A stretch of DNA of 64,000 bases from an uncultured Arachnia sp. (GCA_947499145.1 CANMNB010000003.1:1-64000); one strand, 5' to 3'. Shown: positions 53,182 through 64,000, counted from the first letter of the stretch. Numbers and translations: made by a program. Notes: generated by a model from the letters alone, not told the origin.

Positions 53182-54201
53182 TCAGGCCGGGACGAAGCGG
53201 ACCCAGTTGGGTCCCTCGCCGGTGGCGATGCGGTCCTGCTCACGGAGCCCGCCGTCGTCCGTCAGGCGGTACAGCGTTGCGTGTCCCGATCGCTCACCGA
53301 CGACCACGACGAGGTGTCCGTCCGGGGAGACTGCGAATCCCCGAGGCTGTTCCTCGGTCCCAGTGATCCCGACCTGCTCGCCGAGAACTCCTTCATCGGA
53401 CACGGCGATGGCCGTCAGAGTCGACTCCGTGCGCTCAGTGCAGAGGAGCCACTGGCCCCGTCCGGCAAGGTGGAGGTCTGCACCCCAGATGAGGTGGTTG
53501 GCCCGTGGATCGGCGCCGTACTCGCTCGTCGCCAGACCTCGGGTCGTGTCATGGCCGGGAACGGACTCCTGTTGGGTGAGTTGACCGGTGCCTGCGTCCC
53601 TGGCGAAGCGGACGGCCTCACCGGTGAACTCCGTGAGGAGGTAGAGCGACTCCTGGTCTTCCGAGAGCACGAGGTGGCGGGGCCCCGAGCCGGCCGGGCA
53701 GTCCACGGTCGGCATCGGTTCGAAGCCCTCGGCGGTCATCCGAACGGGAGCGATGAGGTCGTCGCCGAGGGAGGCGAAGTAGGCGTGGGCGCCGTCGGCA
53801 CTCGGGACGACCGCATGGAGGTTCCGGCACTCGATGCGGGAGGTGGCCGGCTGCGGGAGGCGGTCGGACAGGGGGTGCGCCGCCCCCCAGCCACCGTCGT
53901 AGGACGCCACGAGGACCGTGGATTCATCCGGCGTCAGCGCCACGTAGGCCAGGGCGTCATCGACCTCCCGCCGACCCAGCTCGCGTAGGCGCCGGGTCTC
54001 GCCATCCAGTTCAAGGGTCACGATGGCCGGGTCGGGGTCCTTGACGGCCACGTGCACGGTCCTGCCGTCACGGCTGATGGCGAACGTGCTGCAGCCCACT
54101 CCAACCTTGCTGTTGACAGTCTCCGAGAAGGACTCCTCCGTCAGGCCGATGGCCGAGATCGTTCCGGACTTGGCGTTTCCCACGAGGATGAGGTGTGACA
54201 T
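53182..54201 (-). CDS. pgl: Lactonase-family beta-propeller (6-phosphogluconolactonase-like)
   Basis: 339 residues from ATG 54201. Seven-bladed propeller repeats such as STFAISRDGRTVHVAV, LAYVALTPDESTVLVASYDG and PRGFAVSPDGHLVVV, with GPRHLVLSEDQESLYLLTE. Matches the YbhE type that hydrolyses 6-phosphogluconolactone in the pentose phosphate pathway; other lactones are possible. TACGAT (54209-54214) is 7 bp from the ATG, so leaderless. Cytosolic. Confidence 0.8.
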   Translation of the reverse strand: MSHLILVGNAKSGTISAIGLTEESFSETVNSKVGVGCSTFAISRDGRTVHVAVKDPDPAIVTLELDGETRRLRELGRREVDDALAYVALTPDESTVLVASYDGGWGAAHPLSDRLPQPATSRIECRNLHAVVPSADGAHAYFASLGDDLIAPVRMTAEGFEPMPTVDCPAGSGPRHLVLSEDQESLYLLTEFTGEAVRFARDAGTGQLTQQESVPGHDTTRGLATSEYGADPRANHLIWGADLHLAGRGQWLLCTERTESTLTAIAVSDEGVLGEQVGITGTEEQPRGFAVSPDGHLVVVVGERSGHATLYRLTDDGGLREQDRIATGEGPNWVRFVPA

Positions 54202-54240
54202 ACGCCTCATCGTAGGCACGGGTGCGGGCCAGCGACAGGC

Positions 54241-54269
54241 AACGAAAAAGAGCCCCATCTCTGGGGCTC
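54241..54269 (-). terminator. Terminator of the minus-strand tRNA operon
   Basis: GAGCCCC (54263-54269 read on minus) pairs with GGGGCTC (54250-54256) and is followed on the minus strand by CTTTTTCGTT. Confidence 0.85.
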
Positions 54270-54273
54270 CTCT

Positions 54274-54348
54274 TGGTGGGCGATGCCAGGATCGAACTGG
54301 CGACCTCTTCCGTGTCAGGGAAGCGCGCTACCGCTGCGCCAACCGCCC
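54274..54348 (-). tRNA. tRNA-Val (GAC)
   Basis: Full cloverleaf on the minus strand: acceptor GGGCGGT/ATCGCCC (one G-U-type mismatch pair), D arm, anticodon loop CTGACAC giving GAC, and T arm GTTCGATCC. The CCA end is encoded (54274-54276). Last of three tRNAs in the same direction. Confidence 0.95.
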
Positions 54349-54349
54349 G

Positions 54350-54420
54350 AGGTGGAGACGGGATTTGAACCCGTGTACACGGATTTGCAGTCCGTTGCCT
54401 CGCCTCTCGGCCACTCCACC
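54350..54420 (-). tRNA. tRNA-Cys (GCA)
   Basis: Acceptor GGTGGAG/CTCCACC, anticodon loop CTGCAAA giving GCA, T loop GTTCAAATC, and discriminator U as in tRNA-Cys. No encoded CCA. Starts 1 bp from tRNA-Val. Confidence 0.95.
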
Positions 54421-54468
54421 TAGTAGGGGGATCAACCTCCCCAAGCGGGATTGGGAGAGACTTCTCCG

Positions 54469-54541
54469 AGCGGACGACGAGATTCGAACTCGCGACCCTC
54501 ACCTTGGCAAGGTGATGCTCTACCAACTGAGCCACGTCCGC
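54469..54541 (-). tRNA. tRNA-Gly (GCC)
   Basis: Acceptor GCGGACG/CGTCCGC, D loop TCAGTTGGTAGA, anticodon loop TTGCCAA giving GCC, T loop GTTCGAATC. No encoded CCA. First of the Gly-Cys-Val run. Confidence 0.95.
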
Positions 54542-54674
54542 ACGCTTCCACCTCGGCCCGGCTACCCGTTCCTCGGTGACGCGTTGAAAACCATAGCGCA
54601 GGAGTTCGAGCCGCGCAAAATCCCATGCGGGTTGGTCAGAGCCTGATTCGGTGCGCTAGCATGGCAACCCGCAC

Positions 54675-54746
54675 GGGCGATTGGCGCAGTGGTAGCGCGC
54701 TTCGTTCACACCGAAGAGGTCGGCGGTTCGAAACCGCCATCGCCCA
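54675..54746 (+). tRNA. tRNA-Val (CAC)
   Basis: Acceptor GGGCGAT/ATCGCCC, anticodon loop TTCACAC giving CAC, T loop GTTCGAAAC, discriminator A, no encoded CCA. Divergent from the other three tRNAs. Confidence 0.95.
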
Positions 54747-54814
54747 CCGATGCCGCCCCTCGGGGCAGCATTTTGCGCTCCCGGCGGGGTCCGTGTTTGC
54801 ACATCGGGGTGAAA

Positions 54815-54833
54815 CGTCCCAGAATTTGGGACG
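54815..54833. promoter_or_regulatory. Perfect palindrome upstream of the chelatase gene
   Basis: CGTCCCA-GAATT-TGGGACG, 7-bp arms, 24 bp before ATG 54858. There is no U tract, so an operator or 5'-UTR hairpin is more likely than a terminator of the tRNA. Confidence 0.45.
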
Positions 54834-54857
54834 ACGTCCACACGAAGGGGGAACGCG

Positions 54858-55628
54858 ATGGCCGCCCCGGCGATTGTGCTGGTCGCCTCGAGTGACCACG
54901 ACCCAGCCGCGTGCTCCGCCCTCGAGGCCATCGCGGCCCGGTTGTGTGCGCAACGCCCGGACCTCAGCGTCCGGCTGGGCATCCTGGGCGACGAGACGCA
55001 TCAGGTGGTCGACGAAGTGCGGGCCCTCGTGGACGCCGGCGCCACGGAGGTCGCGCTGGTTCCCTTGGACCTCGTCTCCGCGGCCGAGCACTCCCCCATC
55101 GTCTGCGAGGCGAAGCGGATGATGAAGGACGCCGAGTCCGTCCATGTCGTCATCTCCCGGCCGGTCGGACCCGCCGTCGAGTTGCTGAACATCCTGGACA
55201 ACAAGGTCCGGGAGTCGCTGCACCGCACCAACGCGGTCGAAGTGGATGCCCTTGTCCTGGCCACCCCGGAGGGCGGTGACGTGCGCGGGGCGTCCCTGCT
55301 CGCCCGTCGCGCCCGGCAGTGGTCCGCCCACCACAAGCTCCCGGTCCTGCTGGCGAGCAACGACGAGACCGGCCGCGGCACGGGGAACGCGATCGCGACC
55401 CTGCGCGGCCAGGGGCGCCGCCATATCGCCGTCGGATCCCTGTTCCTCACACCGAGCCCCCGCTACCGCGCGCACCACCAGATGGCGCTGCGGGCCGGCG
55501 CCCTGGCGGTGACGGATCCCATCGCCGACGACCCGCGCCTGGTGGAGCTCATCCTCGCCCGCTACGCCTTCGCCGCGATGGACCTGCTCGACGTGGGACC
55601 CCCGGAGCAGCAACAGGAAGCCAACTGA
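54858..55628 (+). CDS. CbiX/SirB-like sirohydrochlorin chelatase family protein
   Basis: 256 residues from ATG 54858 (AAGGGGGA upstream). Two chelatase-like half-domains; AIVLVASSDHDPAACSALEA at the start and EVALVPLDLVSAAEHSPIV in the middle. The usual catalytic HG of the first strand is replaced (SSDHD), so enzyme activity is uncertain. CbiX enzymes insert Co2+ or Fe2+ into sirohydrochlorin for cobalamin or sirohaem. No tetrapyrrole genes are adjacent. Confidence 0.65.
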   Translation: MAAPAIVLVASSDHDPAACSALEAIAARLCAQRPDLSVRLGILGDETHQVVDEVRALVDAGATEVALVPLDLVSAAEHSPIVCEAKRMMKDAESVHVVISRPVGPAVELLNILDNKVRESLHRTNAVEVDALVLATPEGGDVRGASLLARRARQWSAHHKLPVLLASNDETGRGTGNAIATLRGQGRRHIAVGSLFLTPSPRYRAHHQMALRAGALAVTDPIADDPRLVELILARYAFAAMDLLDVGPPEQQQEAN

Positions 55629-55629
55629 C

Positions 55630-56682
55630 TCACGCATCGTCATCGCGTCGCGCCCGGCTGGGCTGGACGCGAGGCGGCTCGCCCGGCATCTTCGGATACT
55701 CAGGCGGGTAGGGCAACTCCCCCTCGCCACGCTCGGCGTCCTCGCCATACCACTGCAGCGCCATGCCGGGGTCTCCCGGCTCGGTGTCGTCGTAGGCACT
55801 CCACACGTCACCGCGCTCCGCGTAGCGCTCGAGCATCGTCGGGATCGTGAACGCGTCCGGATCGACCCGTCCCACCTCCTCCCACTCCAGAGGTGCGGAG
55901 ACGCGGGCGATGGGCACCGGCCGGATGGAGTACGCCGACGCCATCAGGCGGTCGCGGGCCATCTGGTTGAAGTCGACGAAGACGCGTTCACCACGCTCCT
56001 CCTTCCACCAGTTGACCGTCACACGCTCCGGCATGCGACGCGCCAGTGCCCGACCCAGGGCGATCGTCGCGTGCCGGGCTTCGATGAAGTCCAGCGGAGT
56101 GACGGGCACGAAGACATGGAGTCCGCGCCCCCCGGACGTCTTCGGGAAGCCTGTGAGTCCTGCCTCGGCCAGCACGTCCCTCAGTTCCAGCGCGGCACGC
56201 GACGCGTCCGTGTGGTCGGTCCCGGGTTGGGGATCGAGGTCGATCCGCAACTGGTCGACGGCGTCAGTGTCGAAGGCGCGGACCGGCCAGGCGTGGAACC
56301 GCAGCGTCCCAAGGTTCACCATCCAGACCAAGGTGGCCACGTCCGCCGGTGCGACCGCGTTCGCAGTGCGCCCGGACGGGAATGTGATCCTTGCCTGCTG
56401 CACCCAGTCGGGAGTGCCCTTGGGAGCTCTCTTCTGGTAGAACGCGTCGCCGTGCCCGTCCTGCCGCGTCGCCAGCACCGCTCCCTCCACGACGCCCCCC
56501 GGCCACCGCTCCATGGTCGTGGGGCGGTCCTTCAGGGCCGAGAGCATCCCGTCACCGACGGCGATGAGGTACCTCGCGACGTCGAGCTTCGTGAGGCCGA
56601 CCTCGGGGAAGTAGACCTTGCCCGGGCTGGAGAGGCGCACGGCGCGCTCCCCCACCTCCAGTTCGATCGCATCGGCTGCCAT
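55630..56682 (-). CDS. Stand-alone LigD-type primase-polymerase (PrimPol)
   Basis: 350 residues from ATG 56682. Archaeo-eukaryotic primase fold as in the LigD Pol domain: SSPGKVYFPEVGLTKLD, LRIDLDPQPG (metal Asp pair), TSGGRGLHVFVPV with the catalytic His and FVDFNQMARDRLMASAYSIR. No ligase or phosphoesterase domain. Such PolD1/PolD2-like proteins act in end joining, gap filling or base-excision repair. TACGAT (56689-56694) ends 6 bp before the ATG: leaderless. Converges on the chelatase gene (1-bp gap). Confidence 0.9.
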   Translation of the reverse strand: MAADAIELEVGERAVRLSSPGKVYFPEVGLTKLDVARYLIAVGDGMLSALKDRPTTMERWPGGVVEGAVLATRQDGHGDAFYQKRAPKGTPDWVQQARITFPSGRTANAVAPADVATLVWMVNLGTLRFHAWPVRAFDTDAVDQLRIDLDPQPGTDHTDASRAALELRDVLAEAGLTGFPKTSGGRGLHVFVPVTPLDFIEARHATIALGRALARRMPERVTVNWWKEERGERVFVDFNQMARDRLMASAYSIRPVPIARVSAPLEWEEVGRVDPDAFTIPTMLERYAERGDVWSAYDDTEPGDPGMALQWYGEDAERGEGELPYPPEYPKMPGEPPRVQPSRARRDDDA

Positions 56683-56746
56683 GGGGGGATCGTAGTCACG
56701 GAGTTGGCCACCCCTCCTAGACTGCGTGGCGAGGAGGCTGATCACC

Positions 56747-57175
56747 ATGACAGACGAGACCTGGGTTGCGCCGCTGAGCAAGCCTGACCAAGAGTGGCGC
56801 AGGCAACTGAACGACCTGGAGTACCACGTGCTCCGGCAGGGCGGCACCGAGGCACCGTTCGTCGGCGAGTACACCGACACCGAGACCGAGGGCGTCTACT
56901 CCTGCCGCGGCTGCGGCACCGAGCTGTTCCGCAGCGACACGAAGTTCCACTCGCACTGCGGGTGGCCGAGCTTCTTCTCCCCGCTCGCCGAGGACCGAAT
57001 CCGCTACCTCGAGGACACCTCGATCCCCGGACGACCCCGCGTCGAGGTCCGCTGTGCGGCATGCGACGGCCATTTGGGGCACGTCTTCGAGGGCGAGGGC
57101 TACGAGACTCCGACAGACCTGCGCTACTGCATCAACTCGGTCAGCCTGACCCTGGAGCCCAAGCGCGCCGAGTGA
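56747..57175 (+). CDS. msrB: Peptide methionine-R-sulfoxide reductase
   Basis: 142 residues from ATG 56747 (GAGGAGG upstream). Reduces methionine-R-sulfoxide in oxidised proteins. Catalytic C128 in RYCINSVSL, zinc ligands C53/C56 and C103/C106, C71 in HCGWPSFF as likely resolving residue. Full MsrB length. Cytosolic. Confidence 0.95.
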   Translation: MTDETWVAPLSKPDQEWRRQLNDLEYHVLRQGGTEAPFVGEYTDTETEGVYSCRGCGTELFRSDTKFHSHCGWPSFFSPLAEDRIRYLEDTSIPGRPRVEVRCAACDGHLGHVFEGEGYETPTDLRYCINSVSLTLEPKRAE

Positions 57176-57226
57176 GCGACCTTCGGGCGCTCGGTGTGGC
57201 AACCGGGCCGCCGCCGCGGGGCACCG

Positions 57227-57232
57227 TAGTCT
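57227..57232 (+). promoter_or_regulatory. -10 box of the DUF3000-rnd operon
   Basis: TAGTCT ends 7 bp before GTG 57240; no Shine-Dalgarno. Leaderless pattern. Confidence 0.5.
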
Positions 57233-57239
57233 CGGACAC

Positions 57240-57818
57240 GTGACCTCGCCACGCAAGCCGAACCCCTCCCCGGCCTTCACCCGGGCGCTGGAGGACCTGG
57301 CACGCATGAAGTGGCGACGTGGGCTGGAGGTCGAGGAGATCGGCTCCCCGCAGCGCATCGCGCCCCACTCCGTCGCGCTGTCGGCCGAGCTCGAGGAGGA
57401 TGGGGAGGCCATCGCCACCGGTCGCCTGATCCTCTTGCACGATCCGGCGGGCAACGACGCCTGGGAGGGCACGTTCCGCGTCGTGTCCTATGTCCACGCA
57501 CAGGTGGACCTGGAGATGGTGGCGGACCCGCTCCTCCCGGACGTCGCCTGGTCCTGGATGCTTGACTCCCTCGAGACCCACCATGCGTCCCACCGCTGCG
57601 CCGCCGGGACCGTGACGGCGTCCTACGGCCGCACCTACGGCGAAATGGAGGACGGCGAGGACCGCGCCGAGGTTGAGGTGCGTTCGTCCTGGACCCCGGA
57701 CGACGTGGACACCACCGGCCTCGTGCCCCACTTCGTGGCCTGGCAGGATCTCCTCGGCCTCGTCGCGGGCCGCCCACCCCTCCCCCCGGGCGTCGTCGCG
57801 TTCCCGAGCCGCCCATGA
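57240..57818 (+). CDS. DUF3000 family protein
   Basis: 192 residues from GTG 57240. Actinobacterial family DUF3000, recognised by PAFTRALEDLARMKWRRGLE and DPLLPDVAWSWMLDSLETH. Regularly precedes rnd, as here, with an ATGA overlap. Function unknown; the tight coupling suggests RNA or isoprenoid neighbours by context only. Confidence 0.8.
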   Translation: MTSPRKPNPSPAFTRALEDLARMKWRRGLEVEEIGSPQRIAPHSVALSAELEEDGEAIATGRLILLHDPAGNDAWEGTFRVVSYVHAQVDLEMVADPLLPDVAWSWMLDSLETHHASHRCAAGTVTASYGRTYGEMEDGEDRAEVEVRSSWTPDDVDTTGLVPHFVAWQDLLGLVAGRPPLPPGVVAFPSRP

Positions 57819-59035
57819 GCGACTACGTCGAGCAGCCCAGGGAGGAACTGCGCCTGGTCGAGTCGCACGACACTTTGCGCGAGGTCGTCGACTCACTGGG
57901 GACGGCTGAGGGACCGATCGCGGTGGATGCCGAGCGCGCCCACGGTCACCGCTATTGGCCGAAGGCCTACCTCGTGCAGTTGCGACGCGAGGGTGCCGGG
58001 ACATGGCTCCTCGACCCTCTGCCGTTCGAGCAGGGTGAACGCGCCGACCTGAGCCCTGTCTCCGACGCCACCCGGGACGCCACCTGGATCATCCATGCGG
58101 CCAGCCAGGACCTGCCGTGCCTCCGCGAAGTGGGCATGTACCCCCGGCATCTGTTCGACACGGAGCTCGCGGGACGCCTGTTGGGCGAGCCGGGCGTGTC
58201 GCTCGGCGCACTCCTTGAGTCCAAGCTGGGGATCCGGTTGCGGAAGGCGCACTCGGCGGACAACTGGGCCACGCGCCCCCTACCCGAGGCATGGCTGCGG
58301 TATGCGGCGCTGGACGTCGACTACCTGCTGGAGTTGCACGACGTCCTGGCAGCCGAGTTGGCGTCTCGAGAACGGCTCGAGTGGGCCGAGCAGGAGTTTG
58401 CCCACGTCCTGCGGACCTATGCACGGGAGCCGGAGCCACGAGCAGATCCGTGGCGGCGGCTGAGCGGCATCACCGACCTCCGCCACCCGCGACAGTTGGC
58501 CGTGGCCCGGGCTCTGTGGGAGGAGCGCGACACCATCGCGCGCGAACGCGATCGGCCACCGGGTCGGATCCTCGCTGACGCCGCGATCGTGGCGACGGCT
58601 GCCCAGGTGACACCGGATGGTCCCGTACCCCGACACGTCACCGCACCTCCCGCCCGGGGCAGCGCAGCCCGGGGCGCGACCCGATTCCGGACCAACTGGG
58701 CGCGGGCGCTCAAAGCAGTCGCCCAGCTCCCTGCCGCCCAGTACCCGCCTCGGCGGTTGCCGGGCTCGGGCATCCCGCACCCGCGGAACTGGGAGCGCAC
58801 GCGACCGGAGGCCGCGGTGCTGTGGCAGGGCCTGAGGCCCGCCGTCGACGCCCTGGCCGAAGAACTCGGGATACACGCCTCGCTGCTGGCGCCGTCCGCG
58901 CTCCTGCAGCAGGTGGTCTACACCGTCCCTGGCCTCCGGGACCCCGAAGAATTCGGCCGGGCTCTCGAACGGGCCGGTGCGCGGCCTTGGCAGCGCGAGC
59001 TCCTCGCCCCCCTGATCGGCCGAGCCCCCAGCTGA
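57815..59035 (+). CDS. rnd: Ribonuclease D
   Basis: 406 residues. DEDDy 3'-5' exoribonuclease: Exo I VDAERAHG, Exo II HAASQDLPCL, Exo III YAALDVDYLLELH. HRDC domain about 215-290 (RRLSGITDLRHPRQLAVARA), then a second HRDC-like region to the C-terminus. Trims tRNA and other structured RNA 3' ends. Convergent with dxs. Confidence 0.95.
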   Translation: MSDYVEQPREELRLVESHDTLREVVDSLGTAEGPIAVDAERAHGHRYWPKAYLVQLRREGAGTWLLDPLPFEQGERADLSPVSDATRDATWIIHAASQDLPCLREVGMYPRHLFDTELAGRLLGEPGVSLGALLESKLGIRLRKAHSADNWATRPLPEAWLRYAALDVDYLLELHDVLAAELASRERLEWAEQEFAHVLRTYAREPEPRADPWRRLSGITDLRHPRQLAVARALWEERDTIARERDRPPGRILADAAIVATAAQVTPDGPVPRHVTAPPARGSAARGATRFRTNWARALKAVAQLPAAQYPPRRLPGSGIPHPRNWERTRPEAAVLWQGLRPAVDALAEELGIHASLLAPSALLQQVVYTVPGLRDPEEFGRALERAGARPWQRELLAPLIGRAPS

Positions 59036-59047
59036 GAGCCGCGCCCC

Positions 59048-60958
59048 TCAGGCGTACTGCCGCGTACCGTCGCGCGAGTCGCCGAGCACGCGCTCGAGCA
59101 CGTGACGAGCGACGTTTCGGGGTGTGAGCCCGATCTCCTCCAGAACCTCGTCCCGGGAGCCGTGCTCCAGGAAGCGCTGGGGGATGCCGTGCGTCAACAC
59201 CGGCACCGGAACACCGCCGTTGATGAGTCGTGCCCGGAGCCGTTCACCGACGCCGCCGGAGACGAGGTTGTCCTCGATGGTGACGACGTAGTCGTGCTCG
59301 CGAGCCATGTCCACGAGTTCGTCACTGACCGGGATGCACCACAGCGGGTCCACCACGGTGACCGGGAGGCCCTCGCGCCCGAGACGGTCGGCCACTGCGA
59401 GGCCGAGGCCGGCGAACTGTCCATAGCCGACGACGAGCACCCGGGCCCCGGCGAACTGCCGGAGGATGTCGACCTGCGCGACCCCGGCGCCTCGTGAGGC
59501 AATGGCAGGGATCTCGTCGGGCAGCCTCTCCTTGGAGTACCGCACGACCGTGGGCCGGTCGTCCACCGTCACGGCGCGGGCCAGAGCCTCAACCATGCGG
59601 GTCTGGTCCCGCGGTGCCGCGATCTCCACCGTGGGCACCATACCGAGCAATGTGAGGTCCCACATGCCGTTGTGACTGGCCCCGTCGGTGCCGGTGATCC
59701 CCGCCCGGTCCAGAGCAAAGGTCACGCCCTTGTCGTGCAGGGCCACGTCCATCATCACCTGGTCGAATGCCCGGTTGATGAAGGTGGCGTAGACCGCCAC
59801 CACAGGGTGCAGGCCGGCCGCCGCGAGGCCGGCAGCGGAGGCGACGGCGTGCTGTTCCGCGATGCCGACGTCGAAGGTGCGGTCCGGGAAAGCGGCGGCG
59901 AAGCGGCCCAACCCGACGGGGTGCAGCATGGCGGCCGTCAACGCAACCACCTCCGGGTGCTCCTCTCCCAGCTTGACCATGGCGTCCGCGAAGGCGTCGG
60001 TCCACGTGGCCTGCACGCTGGCCGACAGCGGCTCTCCGGTGAACTCATTGATGCGCCCAACGGCGTGGAAGCGGTCCTCCTCGTGCTCCTCGGCGGCGCG
60101 GAAGCCCTTCCCCTTGCGGGTGATGCAGTGCACGATCACCGGGCCACCGAAGTGCTTGGCCTGCTCGAGGTGGGAGATGACAGCGCCGATGTCGTGGCCG
60201 TCAATAGGTCCCAAGTACTTCATTCCGAGGTCCGAGAACATTCCCTGTGGAGCAATGACGTCCTTGACCCCGGTCTTGAAGCCGTGCAGCAGGTCGTAGA
60301 CGGGGCGCCCGACAACCGGCAGCTCCGTCAATCGGCGCTTGATGAAGTCCAGCGTCTTCTCGTAGCGCTGGTCCGTGCGCAGCCCGGCGAGATGGTTCGC
60401 CAAACCCCCGACGGTCGGCGTGTAGGAGCGTCCATTGTCATTGACGACGATGACCAGGCGCAGGTCCTCCTGGGTGGCGATGTTGTTCAGCGCCTCCCAC
60501 GCCATGCCCCCCGTGAGTGCGCCGTCGCCCACCACGGCAACCACGGTGCGCGTCTCGCCACGGAGCCGGAATCCCTTGGCCATGCCCTCCGCCCAGGACA
60601 GCGAGGTGGAGGCGTGTGAGTTCTCCACCCAGTCGTGTTCCGACTCACGACGGGACGGGTAGCCCGAGATCCCGTCGCGCTGGCGGAGGGTTCCGAACTG
60701 GCCCACACGGCCGGTCAGGAGCTTGTGGACGTAACTCTGGTGACCAGTGTCGAAGATGATCGGGTCGTGTGGGGAGTCGAAGACGCGGTGCAGTCCCAGC
60801 GAGAGCTCGACCACACCCAGGTTGGGCCCGAGGTGTCCACCGGTCTTGCTGACGGTGGTGATGAGGAAGGCACGAATCTCCTCTGCCAGCTGGTCCAGCT
60901 GACGCTTGCTCAGGGCCCTGAGGTCCCGCGGTCCCGAGATGGTCTCCAGCAACGGCAT
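59048..60958 (-). CDS. dxs: 1-deoxy-D-xylulose-5-phosphate synthase
   Basis: 636 residues. Thiamine-diphosphate enzyme joining pyruvate and glyceraldehyde 3-phosphate as the first step of the MEP isoprenoid pathway. DTGHQSYVHK, the ThDP motif GDGALTGGMAWEALNN, VIVNDNGRSYTPTVGG and the central FDVGIAEQHAVASAAGLA transketolase domain are all seen. Full length. No other MEP genes adjacent. Confidence 0.95.
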   Translation of the reverse strand: MPLLETISGPRDLRALSKRQLDQLAEEIRAFLITTVSKTGGHLGPNLGVVELSLGLHRVFDSPHDPIIFDTGHQSYVHKLLTGRVGQFGTLRQRDGISGYPSRRESEHDWVENSHASTSLSWAEGMAKGFRLRGETRTVVAVVGDGALTGGMAWEALNNIATQEDLRLVIVVNDNGRSYTPTVGGLANHLAGLRTDQRYEKTLDFIKRRLTELPVVGRPVYDLLHGFKTGVKDVIAPQGMFSDLGMKYLGPIDGHDIGAVISHLEQAKHFGGPVIVHCITRKGKGFRAAEEHEEDRFHAVGRINEFTGEPLSASVQATWTDAFADAMVKLGEEHPEVVALTAAMLHPVGLGRFAAAFPDRTFDVGIAEQHAVASAAGLAAAGLHPVVAVYATFINRAFDQVMMDVALHDKGVTFALDRAGITGTDGASHNGMWDLTLLGMVPTVEIAAPRDQTRMVEALARAVTVDDRPTVVRYSKERLPDEIPAIASRGAGVAQVDILRQFAGARVLVVGYGQFAGLGLAVADRLGREGLPVTVVDPLWCIPVSDELVDMAREHDYVVTIEDNLVSGGVGERLRARLINGGVPVPVLTHGIPQRFLEHGSRDEVLEEIGLTPRNVARHVLERVLGDSRDGTRQYA

Positions 60959-60993
60959 GCGAACAGTCTAGGCGGGTCCCGGCTCCGGCCGGG

Positions 60994-61383
60994 TCACAAG
61001 CGCGGCTTGAACCGGACATCGCGCAGCGCCTGCTCCACCAGTCCCACCGCCCGCGCCACCCGAACCAGCCTGGCCTCCTCCTGCTGCAGGACCGCCACCG
61101 CCGCCTCGATCGTGCCTCCCTCGACGACGTCGCCGAGCCCGGGGCGCACTCCGGCCAAGTTGTTGCGCGTCGCGTCGAGTTGGCTGGCGACGAAAGCGGC
61201 GGCGAACCGCGCGAGCACGACGGGGTGACGCAGCAGGACGGAGTGGGATCGGTACTCCGGCGGGCACTGGTCCAGCAGGAACGCAGTGGCGGAGCGCAGC
61301 CACCCCTCCGCACCGGGCGGCCTGACCGCGGCGGGCCAGCCCGGGGGGACGTAGACCCGGGGAACCTCTTCGTCGTCGAACAT
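60994..61383 (-). CDS. Conserved small protein, unknown function
   Basis: 129 residues from ATG 61383, chosen over the upstream GTG-type frame because the sequence MFDDEEVPRVYVPPGW looks like a native N-terminus. Mostly helical, with WLRSATAFLLDQCPPEYRSH and ARFAAAFVASQLDATRNNLA. Proteins like this occur near dxs/acn in actinobacteria. No domain recognised. An AT-rich TTTAATAG element is just upstream, possibly a leaderless promoter. Confidence 0.6.
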   Translation of the reverse strand: MFDDEEVPRVYVPPGWPAAVRPPGAEGWLRSATAFLLDQCPPEYRSHSVLLRHPVVLARFAAAFVASQLDATRNNLAGVRPGLGDVVEGGTIEAAVAVLQQEEARLVRVARAVGLVEQALRDVRFKPRL

Positions 61384-61430
61384 GTGTTCTATTAAATACC
61401 CTGCGGGTGACAAACTCCAGCCCGGGACGA

Positions 61431-61471
61431 ACGAGGGCCGGACGCCGCCGGCAGGCGGGGCCGGCCCTCGT
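61431..61471 (-). terminator. Terminator after acnA
   Basis: ACGAGGGCCGG (61431-61441) pairs with CCGGCCCTCGT (61461-61471), an 11-bp perfect stem, 16 bp beyond the acnA stop. Confidence 0.7.
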
Positions 61472-61487
61472 CAGGAGAGGTGGTGCG

Positions 61488-64000
<2,513 letters not shown>

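Overview
This 64 kb window is chromosomal DNA from a high-GC Gram-positive actinobacterium, most likely of the Propionibacteriaceae. The main reasons are a PPi-dependent phosphofructokinase of the type used by propionibacteria, a MurA-like protein with an N-terminal HTH domain, the GarA/FtsR/DUF881/Sbp block, the phosphatidylinositol mannoside genes pimA/patA, DUF3000-rnd, and many TANNNT -10 boxes only 6-7 bp from start codons (leaderless genes). No rRNA, CRISPR array or intact prophage was seen.

Layout. 0-8 kb: pdxY, an HTH-MurA fusion divergent from lpd, a cupin, DUF2231, three-domain LigD, a DUF6131 miniprotein. 8-10.5 kb: a UvrA-like ABC ATPase. 10.5-13.8 kb: a small accessory island with TGACA/TGTCA repeat clusters at both edges, a 5' hsdM remnant, the tail of an IS21-type element (istA end, istB, right terminus), a PadR/HAAS pair and an orphan ORF. 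13.9-18.3 kb: LTA-synthase-like protein, a nucleotidyltransferase/GHMP-kinase pair, a Cys-rich copper-binding protein. 18.5-23.8 kb: a duplicated-domain membrane protein, a Tyr/Gly/Gln-repeat membrane protein, DUF1846, a P1B ATPase and its HMA chaperone, divergent from a Crp/Fnr regulator at 23.9 kb with a TTGAC-N4-GTCAA box between them. 24.6-24.9 kb: remnants of a nan (sialic acid) locus. 24.8-28.7 kb: yggS, a small membrane protein, a CDF transporter, an amidohydrolase and a YciO/Sua5 protein. 28.7-31.4 kb: five overlapping genes for TadE/TadG-type pseudopilins and exported proteins. 31.6-35 kb: pfp, a CitE-like lyase and a BrkB protein.

35-44.6 kb is a long minus-strand run that joins two blocks conserved in actinobacteria: thrS-HIT-patA-pimA (aminoacylation, Ap4A turnover, PIM glycolipids) followed by pgsA-DUF881-sbp-DUF881-garA-ftsR-DUF151-merR (phospholipid synthesis, division, 2-oxoglutarate metabolism control). 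44.6-52.7 kb is a CUT1 ABC uptake and glycosidase operon (two permeases, lipoprotein SBP, GH39, DUF624, GH42) with two LacI-type operator candidates and a 9-codon leader ORF, but no ATPase gene. 52.9-54.8 kb: GNAT, 6-phosphogluconolactonase, and tRNA Gly-Cys-Val(GAC) on the minus strand plus tRNA-Val(CAC) on the plus strand. 54.9-64 kb: CbiX-like chelatase, a stand-alone LigD-type primase-polymerase, msrB, DUF3000-rnd, dxs, a small conserved gene, and acnA running off the window.

No complete undescribed system can be proved from sequence alone. The best candidates for follow-up are the 10.5-13.7 kb island with its repeat clusters, the HTH-MurA/lpd switch, the nan-locus scar that re-wrote the end of yggS, the unusual GHMP kinase/nucleotidyltransferase pair, and the leader-ORF-coupled sugar operon.
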